Below are positions 20,017-28,818 of a DNA stretch of 64,000 bases, one piece after another. This DNA is from Phycisphaeraceae bacterium. GTDB lineage: Bacteria > Planctomycetota > Phycisphaerae > Phycisphaerales > UBA1924. The stretch covers positions 806,001 to 870,000 of the forward strand of contig JACKHC010000001.1 in assembly GCA_020639235.1 (NCBI GenBank), written 5' to 3'. Within the stretch, counting starts at the first letter, position 1. Every line of letters begins with the position of its first letter. Below the pieces are notes generated by a model. It made no database searches. It was given only the letters and a program-made list of their open reading frames with translations, and was not told the origin of the DNA. Position numbers and translations under genes: made by a program.

Positions 20017-20976
20017 ATGGTCGATCCGAATCCCCCCGATCGTCTCCCCCGCAACATCCTCCCCATCGTGGTCTCCACGGCGATCGCGTGTCTCGGCTAC
20101 GTACTCTTTACGATGCGCTTCGGCGCGCCGCTCCGCAGCGCCGATACCGCGCTGGAGCGCTACCGGCAGATGGAGATCAACCTTCCGGACCGGATTGAGG
20201 CCGGCATCGACAAGCAGGTCGGGAACTCGCTCCGGGTGATACAGGGCGAGATCGAGGCCATGCGTCGGGCGTCCGCCAACGGCCCCTCAAACCCGCTCGA
20301 CTCCCGCGTAAAGACACTGGAGGCGCGGGTGAAGCAGCTGACCGACGACCTTGAGCAGGCGCAACGTCTTGTTGCTGCGGCCTCCAACGCGGCAGCGAAC
20401 GCTCAGAGGAGCGTCTCCCGGCTTCAGGAAGGCACCATCGGCTATGCCGAAGCCGGTGAGGTGATCCGCGTTCCCACTCCTGCGGATGACGAGCCGCCCG
20501 CACCTGCGATCCTTGCGACGCCCCAGCGCGCCCCGGCGAACAGTTTGCCGCGTCTCGATCACCAAACCACCCTCGTCGATCACGCGCGCGACATCGTCTG
20601 CACGATCACAGACACCCGGCTTACCTCCGACGGACTCATAATCGAGTTCACCCTCGGCAATGAGGCCGCCGACCAAGAGGTGTGGCTGCGTGCGCCGAAC
20701 GGCAACGGCACGCGATCGACCAAGACCCGCGTGTTCACGGCCGACGGCCTCACGCTCCAGGACGGGGGCGTGAAGCGTCGCGGCCAAAGATACTGGCAGG
20801 AAGGGATGCTCCGCGCGGATCTCGCGGAAGGCATCCCGCTGGCCTTCGAAGCGTTGTTTCGCGGGAAGTTCGGAGAGGCGTTGGACTGCCCGCGTATCGA
20901 GGTGGAAGTCAGCCTGACCGAGAAGAAAGACGACCTCATCGTCTTCCGCTTCGAGAACATCACCGCCGAGCAGTAG
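20017..20976 (+). CDS. Membrane-anchored coiled-coil protein
   Basis: This 319-residue protein has one N-terminal membrane segment (about residues 14-33), followed by a coiled coil (about 75-135) and a Pro-rich linker. A C-terminal beta-rich domain (about 190-315) ends in paired strands with EVEVSLTEKKDDLIVFRFENI. The topology implies that most of the protein lies outside the cytoplasmic membrane. No known family is recognisable. GGAGAA about ten bases before the ATG supports the start. It converges with the membrane protein at 20990 and is preceded by palindrome site 2. Confidence 0.65.
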   Translation: MVDPNPPDRLPRNILPIVVSTAIACLGYVLFTMRFGAPLRSADTALERYRQMEINLPDRIEAGIDKQVGNSLRVIQGEIEAMRRASANGPSNPLDSRVKTLEARVKQLTDDLEQAQRLVAAASNAAANAQRSVSRLQEGTIGYAEAGEVIRVPTPADDEPPAPAILATPQRAPANSLPRLDHQTTLVDHARDIVCTITDTRLTSDGLIIEFTLGNEAADQEVWLRAPNGNGTRSTKTRVFTADGLTLQDGGVKRRGQRYWQEGMLRADLAEGIPLAFEALFRGKFGEALDCPRIEVEVSLTEKKDDLIVFRFENITAEQ

Positions 20977-20989
20977 GGCCGTCTGCTGG

Positions 20990-21616
20990 CTAGCGAACAC
21001 GCACCCGCTGGTGCTGCCTCGCGCCGCCCGCGTCATGATCGGTGTCCTGCTGACGCCATTGCGCCTCGATCGCCATGTCCATTTGTTGCGATCGTTGCGC
21101 GGCCTCGTTCATTCTCGCACGCAGGATCATCAGATAGGCGCCGATCGATCCCTGAATCATCAGAAGGCCGATAATCGTCCCACCTTTCATCGCGAGTAGA
21201 CCGATGCCGAGCCCGGCGGGGACCACGAGCGCGGCGTACGGGTGGTAGATCCCGAGCGGAGACAGGATACAGACCCCGTAGTGCAGGCTGTGCTCGATGC
21301 TACCCGCGCTTCGCCGCCGGCTCGCCCAGACCGCTTCGGCGATTGTCTTGCAGAAATAGACTCCCCACACGAGGAAGACGAGATCGCCGGCGAAATTCCT
21401 GAAGGTGAACGCGAGCGTGAGAAGAATCCCGTTGGTAAACACCAGAACCGCGGGCTGATACTGCCTGATACCGCGCCCGACATACAGCAACTCCTGAATG
21501 ATCGATCCGGGGAATGTCAGCATGAAGTGCCCGAAAAGGACGAGCCCGACCCCTGCTCCCTTGAGGAATCTGACGTTCTCGGCGATTCGATACGAAAGCG
21601 GTTTGGTGGGTTTCAT
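20990..21616 (-). CDS. Multi-spanning membrane protein at the end of the mobilisation operon
   Basis: The 208-residue product has about five hydrophobic helices (near 20-35, 55-72, 78-92, 112-132, 137-160) and a charged, Gln-rich C-terminal tail (about 170-208). It lies 15 bases downstream of the coupling-protein gene and has its own GGAGG ribosome site, so it is probably translated from the same message. Small membrane proteins in this position sometimes anchor or cooperate with the coupling protein. No family match is evident. Confidence 0.6.
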   Translation of the reverse strand: MKPTKPLSYRIAENVRFLKGAGVGLVLFGHFMLTFPGSIIQELLYVGRGIRQYQPAVLVFTNGILLTLAFTFRNFAGDLVFLVWGVYFCKTIAEAVWASRRRSAGSIEHSLHYGVCILSPLGIYHPYAALVVPAGLGIGLLAMKGGTIIGLLMIQGSIGAYLMILRARMNEAAQRSQQMDMAIEAQWRQQDTDHDAGGARQHQRVRVR

Positions 21617-21631
21617 GGGTGGGGCGTCCTC

Positions 21632-23164
21632 CTAGCCGCAGCTCGTGTCCTGGTCGAAAGTCAGTCGCAGCACATTGCCGTCCCCGCCCGCGAAGCACCG
21701 TCCTGATTGAAAGAGCACCGCGTCGATCGCGTACTCCGGAGGCCCGCCGCAACGAAGCCCGCCGAACTCCGACGCGAAAACCCGCGCCATCCGGTGCAAG
21801 CCGATGTTCATCGAGCGGTTCGGCGGCGGCGTTGTGAGACCCTTCTTTGCGCTTTGGCCATCGGCCTGTCCGTAGTTCACCTGCTGCCGCCAGTCCTCGC
21901 TAATCACGCGCTGTGCCCATTCGTTGGTCTCGGGATCGCCGTTGCAGTGGAAAATCTTGGTCTTGACGATCCCCAGAAAGCTCTCCACCCCGGCGACGTG
22001 CTGGCTTCCAAGGGCATGCAGGTAGTTCGATCGCGCCTGCGTCAGGAACACGCAGGCCGCCTTCGACTCGCGCACGGTCTGGACGAAATCCGCCATGCCG
22101 GGCGTGATGAAGTTTTGCGCCTCATCCGCCCACAGGAACACCGGACGGCTCTCGGGTCCGCGTCCCGCCGCCTCCACTGCCCGCTGCCAGCAGATCATCC
22201 AGAGAATCTGCGCGAGACGCCCCGTCTCCATGAACTGCTTTGAGGGGAGATCGATCACGATGACACGCCCGTCGAGCGTCGCCTCGGGCGTGATGGTGAC
22301 CTCCGTGCAGAACATCTCGCGCAGAGTTCCGCGCAGAAACCCGTCGGCGAGCGTGGTGAACGTGCTCACGATATTGCCACGGGTGTCGGGGTCCATCGAA
22401 CGGGCGAACTCGCTCAGCCAATACCGCGTCGTCACACTCAGGTCCTGCAGATCATGTGTGCTCTCAAGCGTCTCGCGGGCGTTCACGAGGAGATCGAAAA
22501 GGAACGACTCCCGCTTCCAATCATCGCTCTCCGCCTCGCCCGCCGATTGCGGCGCGCTCTGGATCACGCTTAGGAGATTCGAGATCGAGAGCGACGCCCC
22601 TCCGAGGCGGATCGCGTCGATCGCGTTGTTCATCAGCTGCATCAGTGCCCGGTCCCAGAACGGATCGCTCGTCCCGACTCCCTTGCCGCTCCCGGCGTTC
22701 ATCACGGTGACGAAGAGCTGCGCGATATTGAGCGTGAGCCCGCCGCCCCGGCCGGCGCGGGCACGCTCGTATTCGAGGAAGTTGAATCGTTGATCCGACT
22801 CCGGGGAGAAGACCACAAGATCGTCCCTTCGACCGACCTCCTCCATGTACCGGCGCCACCGCGCGGTCTCCGAGGACTTCACCGTCAGCACGAGGCCCCC
22901 GAACCCGGCCCGCAGCATCGCCTTGGCGATCGCTTGCCCGGAGCCGGTGGTCTTTCCCGATCCGGTGTCGCCGAAGATCTGCGTCCCCGCGCACGCATCG
23001 CGGATCGTCCAGACATCGCCCGCCTCGAACTCCAGAAGCGGCCGGTCGAGCGACCACGGGTGCGCATCCGAATAGGCACGCTGCTCCGGACCGGCCTCTC
23101 CGCTCCCCCCGATCATGCGCTGCACGCACTCCGACCAACCGCGAAAATTGAGGCGCTTCTGCAT
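21632..23164 (-). CDS. Type IV coupling protein (TraD/TraG/VirD4-like ATPase)
   Basis: This 510-residue ATPase has a Walker A GDTGSGKTT at 65-73 and a Walker B VFLWADEAQNF at about 327-337. Between them is the TraG/TraD pattern TLNIAQLF...PFWDRALMQLMNNAI. A late QARSNYLHALG and HCNGDPETNEWAQ segment resembles TraM-recognition-domain coupling proteins. No N-terminal membrane helices are seen, so membrane attachment may depend on the neighbouring membrane protein. Such ATPases hand the relaxase-DNA complex to a secretion channel. The frame is open upstream of 23164, but the ATG there has a G-rich ribosome site and begins the family-like sequence. It lies downstream of the relaxase in the same direction. 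Confidence 0.85.
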   Translation of the reverse strand: MQKRLNFRGWSECVQRMIGGSGEAGPEQRAYSDAHPWSLDRPLLEFEAGDVWTIRDACAGTQIFGDTGSGKTTGSGQAIAKAMLRAGFGGLVLTVKSSETARWRRYMEEVGRRDDLVVFSPESDQRFNFLEYERARAGRGGGLTLNIAQLFVTVMNAGSGKGVGTSDPFWDRALMQLMNNAIDAIRLGGASLSISNLLSVIQSAPQSAGEAESDDWKRESFLFDLLVNARETLESTHDLQDLSVTTRYWLSEFARSMDPDTRGNIVSTFTTLADGFLRGTLREMFCTEVTITPEATLDGRVIVIDLPSKQFMETGRLAQILWMICWQRAVEAAGRGPESRPVFLWADEAQNFITPGMADFVQTVRESKAACVFLTQARSNYLHALGSQHVAGVESFLGIVKTKIFHCNGDPETNEWAQRVISEDWRQQVNYGQADGQSAKKGLTTPPPNRSMNIGLHRMARVFASEFGGLRCGGPPEYAIDAVLFQSGRCFAGGDGNVLRLTFDQDTSCG

Positions 23165-23416
23165 CACCGCACCCCCCGTTGCCACCGCGCCGCACCATCC
23201 TTGAGTCCGCCGACTCCCGCACCTGAACCCCTCGGGCTCGAACCGTCCGGCAGCAGGGGGGGTGGGGGGAGCACGCCAGCCGCCGCTGCGGGCCGCGCCA
23301 CCGGGGCCGGTCGCCAGTTGCACCACGTCCGTTGCCGGATCGGCGCCGCTTCGGGGCCACTCGCGGGCGAACCCCGAAGGCGACTCCGATCCGGCAGCAG
23401 GAACAGTCGAGGCAAC

Positions 23417-23830
23417 TCAATGCTCCGTGGTTGACACACTGACAATGGTCTTGACGAGCGGCACACTGCCGTCTTCGTCGAACTCATTCGTGTTCTCGAC
23501 CAGTTCCAATGCCCGCTGGAACACCAACGCCTCGAACACGGGGTACAGACGCACACCATCGACACGCACCTGGTTGCCCACGAACTCGATCTCGATCACG
23601 CCCTGAGGGTCGTAGCGAACCGCCGAGAGATAGCTGTAGGTCAAGGCCAGGCGTTTCCCGTCACGCTGGCGGAACACCACGGCCGGAGATTGCACATCGC
23701 CGGCTAGCCGGAGACACGGACCGAACCACTGCGGGGCGACCGACGACTGCGCGATCTGATCCGGCGTCGCCGCCTCCGCGACCGGACGCCCGCCGGGCCG
23801 TCGCAGCTTGTCGAGATGCTCATCGATCAC
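23417..23830 (-). CDS. Small protein of the mobilisation module
   Basis: This 137-residue soluble protein has a beta-rich middle (GVIEIEFVGNQVRVDGVRLYP) followed by a helix FEALVFQRALELVEN. I do not recognise a family. Its start codon overlaps the end of the relaxase gene by 11 bases, and the coupling protein follows after about 250 bases, so it belongs to the DNA-transfer operon and may be a relaxosome accessory factor. Confidence 0.65.
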   Translation of the reverse strand: MIDEHLDKLRRPGGRPVAEAATPDQIAQSSVAPQWFGPCLRLAGDVQSPAVVFRQRDGKRLALTYSYLSAVRYDPQGVIEIEFVGNQVRVDGVRLYPVFEALVFQRALELVENTNEFDEDGSVPLVKTIVSVSTTEH

Positions 23831-26735
23831 GCTTCATCCCCCTCCCTCCCCGCTCCGGCGCCCGCTGCTTGGCCGGTGCCCGCGTCACGACCTCGGCTTT
23901 CCCCGCTGCATCCTTCTTGGCACGCTCCCGCATGGCTTCGTGACTCTTGCGGATCGCCGTCTGTTGCGCCTTCCGCAAGGCCGGCGTCGCTGAGCGCACC
24001 AACGCCGGATCAACCCCGCCATCGCCGGCCAGTTCGGTGCCGCTCATCCGATCGGCGGTCCGCTTTGCCGTCTCGTGCAGGAGCGCCTTGTCATCGGTGT
24101 AGACCGCGATCGACTTCTTGCCGCGGCTCGCGCTCACATAGAACTGCGCCGCGTCGGACGCCGGCACCGACGCCGCGCTCTGGATGATCAGCGCGTGATC
24201 GGCGTCCTTGCCCTGCGCGGCGTGCGATGTCCGCACCATGCCGTACGCGAAGTGCCCGAACTCTTTGGGCAGAATCTTCGGTCTGCCCCCCGGAACCGAC
24301 GGAGACAACTCGATCGCGCCGTGTTGGGTGAAGCCTTGGACTGTATGGACCGCGCCGTTGAACACACGCCCACGCTTGTCGGCCGTCGGGCCGTTCCGCG
24401 TGATGCGCACCTGATCTCCCACGGCGAGATGGATCGGCTCGGCTCCATAGACCTGGAATCGCGCCGCCTGATCGAGCGGCAAGTCGATCTCCACGCCGCG
24501 CGGCGTGCGCGCCCTGACCACTTCTCGACCGTCCTCCCCCAGCCCTCGGCCAAGAACATCGCAGCGGTCCCCCGCGACCACGCCCCGCGCCGCCTGGTGG
24601 AATCGCACGACCAGCCCCGGCTCGTAACTCCGCGCGTCCTCGCGCGCCGCCTCCGACCAGTTCAGATCGCGGAGCCGCGTGAACTCCCTGTCTTTCCCCT
24701 GGATCATCCCCTCCTCCCGCAGTAATCCTCGGATCTCCTGCGCAACGCGACCGCCTTCATAGTGTGTCGGGCACACCGCAACCACGCTCCGCCCCTCGCG
24801 CACACACGACACGTAGTCCCTGGCCGCCGCAGCGATGCGGGCATGGTGATCCGGCTCCTCATGAATCGCCCCCATCCCGTCGAGCCGCGCCAGGCCACCG
24901 CCGGTGTCGCCCGACGAGAGCGCCGCAATCGCCTCCCGGTACTCGCCCTGCTGCCGGCGGATGTTCACGAGTTCGGCCGGCACGATGCCGCCCCGCCGCT
25001 CCAGCACCCGCAGCGCATCGCCCCGCTCAACCGCCTTGTGCTGCCGCGCATCACCGCACAACACCACACGCGCATCATGCTTCTCGGCGACCTCGAACAC
25101 GCGGCGAAGCGTGGCCGTGCCGAGCAGACCCGCCTCATCCACCCACAGCACCCCGCCCCCGTTCCCGTTGCGAAGCCCCTTCTGATACCGCTCATCGTCG
25201 AGGAGCTTCGCTACCGTCTCGGCACCCTTGAACCCCTTGCTGCGGAGCGACTCCTCGCCCCGCGCCGCCTCCGCCGTCGGCGCCACCACCACCACCGACT
25301 GAGCGCCCGCGCGAATCGCTGCGATCGCCTCGGTCATCAGCGTTGTCTTGCCGGTGCCGGCCGCCCCGCGAATCATCACCACGCGATCCGTCGAGTCCAG
25401 CACGTGATCAACCACGCGCCGCTGGTCGGTGTCGAGCCGATCATCCCGGAACCGCCAATCCTCGCCAGACTCGCGCACGATGCGCGCGCGAACCGGAACC
25501 TGCGTCGCTTTGCCATCCACGGCGAATCCCAGCACCGCGCGTTCCTCTTCGAGAATCGCCCGCGTGGTCACCAACGACTGCCCGCGCACCTCGCGCTCGA
25601 CGAGATCGAGCTTCGGCACCTCCGCCCACAAATCCTCGACCGTCACGCGCCCAAGACCGTGCATCGCCGCATCTGCGACGAGACGCTTCAGCGGGTACGC
25701 CGAGCGCCGTTCAAAGCAATGCCGCACCGCCCATTCGAGCGCCTGCCGCGCCATCACCCGTCCCCCGCCCGGGCCGCCGTCCCCACCGGGCGGAGACACC
25801 ACGCCGCCACCACGCCCACGATCGTCGATCGCCTTCAACAGCGCCCGCTCGCCGAGCTCAAGCCGCGCGCCCCAGGCCCGCTGCAACTCCGGCATCGTGA
25901 GTGCGGTCTGCTTGGCGCGGCGCGTTCTCGCGCCCAACGCTCCCCGAGCCACCGGATCGATGATCCCCTTGGCGTCGGCAAATCGCTCGATCTCTGTGGT
26001 CCGGTTCGAATACTTCTGGGTGAGTTCCCGCGGGACACCCGCGAGATCCCAGCCCTTCTGCGTGCGATCGACCTCGTAGCCGAGCGCCCGCAACCGATTG
26101 GCCAGGCGAACATGGAACGCCGCCTGATAGTACGGGCAGTCCTGGTTGATGCGGCGGAATTGCCCGGCCTTCCAGCGACCCTCAACCGGGTCGAACGTCG
26201 CGTTGATTACAAAGCAATGCGCGTGGAGATGTGGGTCCGGCAGATCGTGGGTCTCGTTCGGCCGCGCCGTCAAATGCACGAACTCCGCCCACACAAGATT
26301 GCCGGTGTCGCGGTCTGTGTACTGTCCCTTGAGCCGAACCCGCGTCTCGGCGTGACGCTCGATCTCCCGCATCGTCTCGTCAACAGCGCCGCGGAACGCC
26401 TCCAGAATGCGATCATCCTTGTGTATCGCATAGAGCAGCGACACACCCTTCGGCGCATGGAAGTTCAGGTCGTACCCCACCGTGCGCGGGTCGTCATCGC
26501 GGGGCGTTAACCGCTGATCGGTGCCCGGGACGCGGTTGTCGGTGAGCGCCTTGAAATCGGCACGCGTCACCTCTGTCCGTTCCGTGCCTGCCCCGAACCC
26601 CAATCGCTGGGCGCCCAAGCCTCCCCAGCGGCCCGCGATCTCTTGTCCCTTAGTGTAGTAATCCTCCCGCGCCAATCCCTGCGTGAAATACGACTGCGCC
26701 GCCTGCGCATTCATGCACTGATACATCCGTAACAT
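23820..26735 (-). CDS. MobF-type conjugative relaxase-helicase
   Basis: This 971-residue protein has the TrwC/TraI architecture. The N-terminal relaxase has candidate nucleophile tyrosines (Y16, Y26, Y27) and the three-His metal site PHLHAHC at 168-174. A Gly-rich linker lies near 300-325. A RecD-like helicase follows, with Walker A MIRGAAGTGKTT near 455, Walker B VLWVDEAGLLG near 530, and a UvrD-like C-terminal motif AYGMVRTSHAAQGKDADH near 830. It would nick at oriT, stay bound to the 5' end and unwind the strand. No mating-pair channel genes occur in the window. Palindrome site 3 lies about 50 bases upstream of the start. GAGG precedes the first ATG; the ATGs at 26726 and 26714 are alternatives. 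Confidence 0.9.
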   Translation of the reverse strand: MLRMYQCMNAQAAQSYFTQGLAREDYYTKGQEIAGRWGGLGAQRLGFGAGTERTEVTRADFKALTDNRVPGTDQRLTPRDDDPRTVGYDLNFHAPKGVSLLYAIHKDDRILEAFRGAVDETMREIERHAETRVRLKGQYTDRDTGNLVWAEFVHLTARPNETHDLPDPHLHAHCFVINATFDPVEGRWKAGQFRRINQDCPYYQAAFHVRLANRLRALGYEVDRTQKGWDLAGVPRELTQKYSNRTTEIERFADAKGIIDPVARGALGARTRRAKQTALTMPELQRAWGARLELGERALLKAIDDRGRGGGVVSPPGGDGGPGGGRVMARQALEWAVRHCFERRSAYPLKRLVADAAMHGLGRVTVEDLWAEVPKLDLVEREVRGQSLVTTRAILEEERAVLGFAVDGKATQVPVRARIVRESGEDWRFRDDRLDTDQRRVVDHVLDSTDRVVMIRGAAGTGKTTLMTEAIAAIRAGAQSVVVVAPTAEAARGEESLRSKGFKGAETVAKLLDDERYQKGLRNGNGGGVLWVDEAGLLGTATLRRVFEVAEKHDARVVLCGDARQHKAVERGDALRVLERRGGIVPAELVNIRRQQGEYREAIAALSSGDTGGGLARLDGMGAIHEEPDHHARIAAAARDYVSCVREGRSVVAVCPTHYEGGRVAQEIRGLLREEGMIQGKDREFTRLRDLNWSEAAREDARSYEPGLVVRFHQAARGVVAGDRCDVLGRGLGEDGREVVRARTPRGVEIDLPLDQAARFQVYGAEPIHLAVGDQVRITRNGPTADKRGRVFNGAVHTVQGFTQHGAIELSPSVPGGRPKILPKEFGHFAYGMVRTSHAAQGKDADHALIIQSAASVPASDAAQFYVSASRGKKSIAVYTDDKALLHETAKRTADRMSGTELAGDGGVDPALVRSATPALRKAQQTAIRKSHEAMRERAKKDAAGKAEVVTRAPAKQRAPERGGRGMKRDR

Positions 26736-26784
26736 CGCCTCGGTACGCTAACAACCAAGACAGTGCAACAGCAATACAGTCCCC

Positions 26785-26800
26785 GGCACATATGTGTGCA
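26785..26800. promoter_or_regulatory. Palindrome site 3
   Basis: GGCAC-ATATGT-GTGCA has one mismatch in the right arm. It lies 50 bases upstream of the relaxase start on the minus strand and 115 bases upstream of the plus-strand gene at 26915, the expected location for repression of transfer genes. Confidence 0.6.
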
Positions 26801-26914
26801 ATCGAGTCGTTGTATCGCAGACCACACGTTGCGCATGTCGGGCGCCGCGTGCGTCCGCGTACTGATCCTTCGGAGCGGGTGAAGGATCTTCCGGGGCACC
26901 CGACCGATCGGAGT

Positions 26915-27202
26915 ATGTGGCCGTTGCAAACATTTGCTGTCGTATCACTGGTGTTGAGCGTCGTTGCGATCGTGCTGTACTCGTGGGTGCTGCCGCGCAA
27001 GCTCGGCGCTGATGTCATCGCGCAGGCGAACGGCGAGACCGACGTGGGCACGCTCCGCCGCTGGATGATGGTGGTCGTGACCATCATCGTTCTCGGCGTG
27101 TCGCTGTATGTGATCCTGAGCGACGGTCAAGACGAAGGGTCAAAGAAGTGGGCGTTCGGTGCCGTCGGCACCATCATGGGTTTCTGGCTGAAACAGGACT
27201 AA
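26915..27202 (+). CDS. Small two-helix membrane protein
   Basis: The 95-residue product has two hydrophobic helices (about 5-24 and 53-70) separated by a charged loop, and ends GTIMGFWLKQD. The ATG at 26915 is chosen because it directly precedes the first helix; the ribosome site is weak (GGAG very close). It is the first gene of a plus-strand run with the lipoprotein and protease genes. Function unknown. Confidence 0.55.
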   Translation: MWPLQTFAVVSLVLSVVAIVLYSWVLPRKLGADVIAQANGETDVGTLRRWMMVVVTIIVLGVSLYVILSDGQDEGSKKWAFGAVGTIMGFWLKQD

Positions 27203-27225
27203 CAAGCAACAACAAGGACTCTGCC

Positions 27226-27798
27226 ATGAATCGATCGGTCGTCGCTCTCGTCGCCGGTGCCGGTATCGCGCTCGGCGGGTGCTCTTCGCTCAGCTCGACC
27301 TATGTCGGCCATGCGGCCCAGGGCGAGAAGTTCCAGGGCATGCCTATCGTCGTAAAGCGCCCGAAATACCTCAAGGTCACCTACAAGGCGGTGACCTATG
27401 CGACCTTCGCCGACAAGTCCGGGAGCAACACCGCCGAAGTCGAGATGGTCGCGAACTCCGAGCGGACGGTGCAGGAGATCGAGACCGAAGTGGTGGAGGT
27501 GGGCGAGGTCTACGCGGTCGACGTCAAGCGTCCCGCCGCCGGCACCGCCGACTACGCTCTCGAGTTCGAACCCGGAAGCCAGTACCCCAAGAAGGTCGGG
27601 GCCAAGATCGAGGACAAGACCATCGAGTCCATCGGTGCAACCGTCGGCGAACTCATCAAGAAGGCGGGCGAGACCTTCATGCTCGCGGCCTCGCAGGAGT
27701 CGGCCAAGGCCGAGGTCCGGCGCATCGCCGAGGAAGTGACCCGGATCGAACTCCGCTCCCTCGATGATCCCTCGATCATGATCCAAGTGTTCCCGTGA
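27226..27798 (+). CDS. Predicted lipoprotein
   Basis: This 190-residue protein starts with a lipoprotein signal ending IALGGCSS, so Cys-19 or so should be lipid-modified after export. The mature part is acidic and beta-rich in the centre, with a possible helix at the end (EVRRIAEEVTRIE). No family is recognised. AAGGA precedes the ATG at 27226. Its stop overlaps the GTG start of the following protease-like gene in a GTGA arrangement, indicating tight translational coupling and probably joint function in the cell envelope. Confidence 0.7.
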   Translation: MNRSVVALVAGAGIALGGCSSLSSTYVGHAAQGEKFQGMPIVVKRPKYLKVTYKAVTYATFADKSGSNTAEVEMVANSERTVQEIETEVVEVGEVYAVDVKRPAAGTADYALEFEPGSQYPKKVGAKIEDKTIESIGATVGELIKKAGETFMLAASQESAKAEVRRIAEEVTRIELRSLDDPSIMIQVFP

Positions 27799-28727
27799 GC
27801 AAGCGGCGGAAGAAGGGGAACTCGTGCGCCCGCGACTGGGCGACGGCGCGCCGCGTGCTCGCGGCGCACAAGAGCCGGTTGCTCAGGCGAAAGGGCGTCG
27901 TCGGTGTCGATATCGGTATCAAACGATCAGAAGGGCAACTGATCGACGGGCCAAGCATCCGGGTGCATGTCGCCAAGAAGATCGACGAGGCCGATCTCCA
28001 CCCGAATCAGCGCCTCCCCGAGTCGATCGACGGCGTCCCGGTGGATGTCGTCGAGTCGCCGCTCATGGCGTCGGCCTGCTCGCGAGGTGCCTTCCAGCAC
28101 CGCAATACCGCCGAACCCCTCGTCGCCGGGGTGTCGATCGGCCGGTTCGGCGAGCGCACCTTCGGCACCCTCGGCGCCACCGCCCTCGACGCTGATGGCG
28201 TGCCCGGTGGACTCACCTGCGCCCACGTCGCCCGCACCGCCGATGAGATCCGACAGCGGCACCAGATCGGGCGAGTCATCGGTGATGTCACCATCGAACA
28301 GGACGACGACACCGTGGACGCGGCGTTCATCATGTACCGCGACGACTGCGACTGGCGCGCCGAGGTCCTCAACTACGGTCCAACAGAGCCGACGCCGATC
28401 GACATCGTCCCGGAAGACCTGCCGTTCGCGGTCGAACTCGTCGGCGCGTGCTCGGGCAAGACCACAGGCCTCGTGACATCGCTCTCGTTCACGGGAACCG
28501 TCGAAACCCCCTCCGGGCAGAAGACCGTGACCGAGCAGCTTTACATCGAAGCGCACAACTGTCTCGTGTTCGCACGAACAGGCGACTCCGGCGGCGGCGT
28601 CCTCGCGGGGGGCCACTATGCCGGCCTCCTGATCGCCGCCGGGAGCCCGGAGAGCGGCGGCTCGGGCCTCGCGACCCCGATGCGACGGGTGCTCAGCCGC
28701 CTCGGGGTATCGCTCGCGGACGATTGA
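27795..28727 (+). CDS. Trypsin-fold serine protease-like protein
   Basis: The 310-residue sequence shows a chymotrypsin-type triad. His lies in GGLTCAHVA (H144), Asp in DTVDAAFIM (D175) and Ser in RTGDSGGGV (S265). A preceding domain (about 32-90) resembles the N-terminal module often seen before such proteases in environmental bacteria (KGVVGVDIG and SIRVHVAKK). There is no signal peptide on the GTG-initiated form, although the upstream overlapping gene is a lipoprotein. The GTG at 27795 overlaps the lipoprotein stop. The target is unknown; its place beside a mobilisation module suggests it acts on element or host surface proteins. This could also be a non-catalytic scaffold, but all three residues are present. 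Confidence 0.7.
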   Translation: MSKRRKKGNSCARDWATARRVLAAHKSRLLRRKGVVGVDIGIKRSEGQLIDGPSIRVHVAKKIDEADLHPNQRLPESIDGVPVDVVESPLMASACSRGAFQHRNTAEPLVAGVSIGRFGERTFGTLGATALDADGVPGGLTCAHVARTADEIRQRHQIGRVIGDVTIEQDDDTVDAAFIMYRDDCDWRAEVLNYGPTEPTPIDIVPEDLPFAVELVGACSGKTTGLVTSLSFTGTVETPSGQKTVTEQLYIEAHNCLVFARTGDSGGGVLAGGHYAGLLIAAGSPESGGSGLATPMRRVLSRLGVSLADD

Positions 28728-28774
28728 GGCGACGAGTGATCATTAGGAACGGCTCTCGGCACCGATCTCGGAGT

Positions 28775-28790
28775 GGCACTAATATGTGTC
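28775..28790. promoter_or_regulatory. Palindrome site 4
   Basis: GGCAC-TAATAT-GTGTC has one mismatch in the right arm. It ends 28 bases before the GTG start of the AT-hook winged-helix gene, the tightest site-to-start spacing of the seven, which suggests autoregulation of that gene. Confidence 0.6.
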
Positions 28791-28818
28791 GCACAAAACC
28801 CGAATCAGGAGCCCCACC

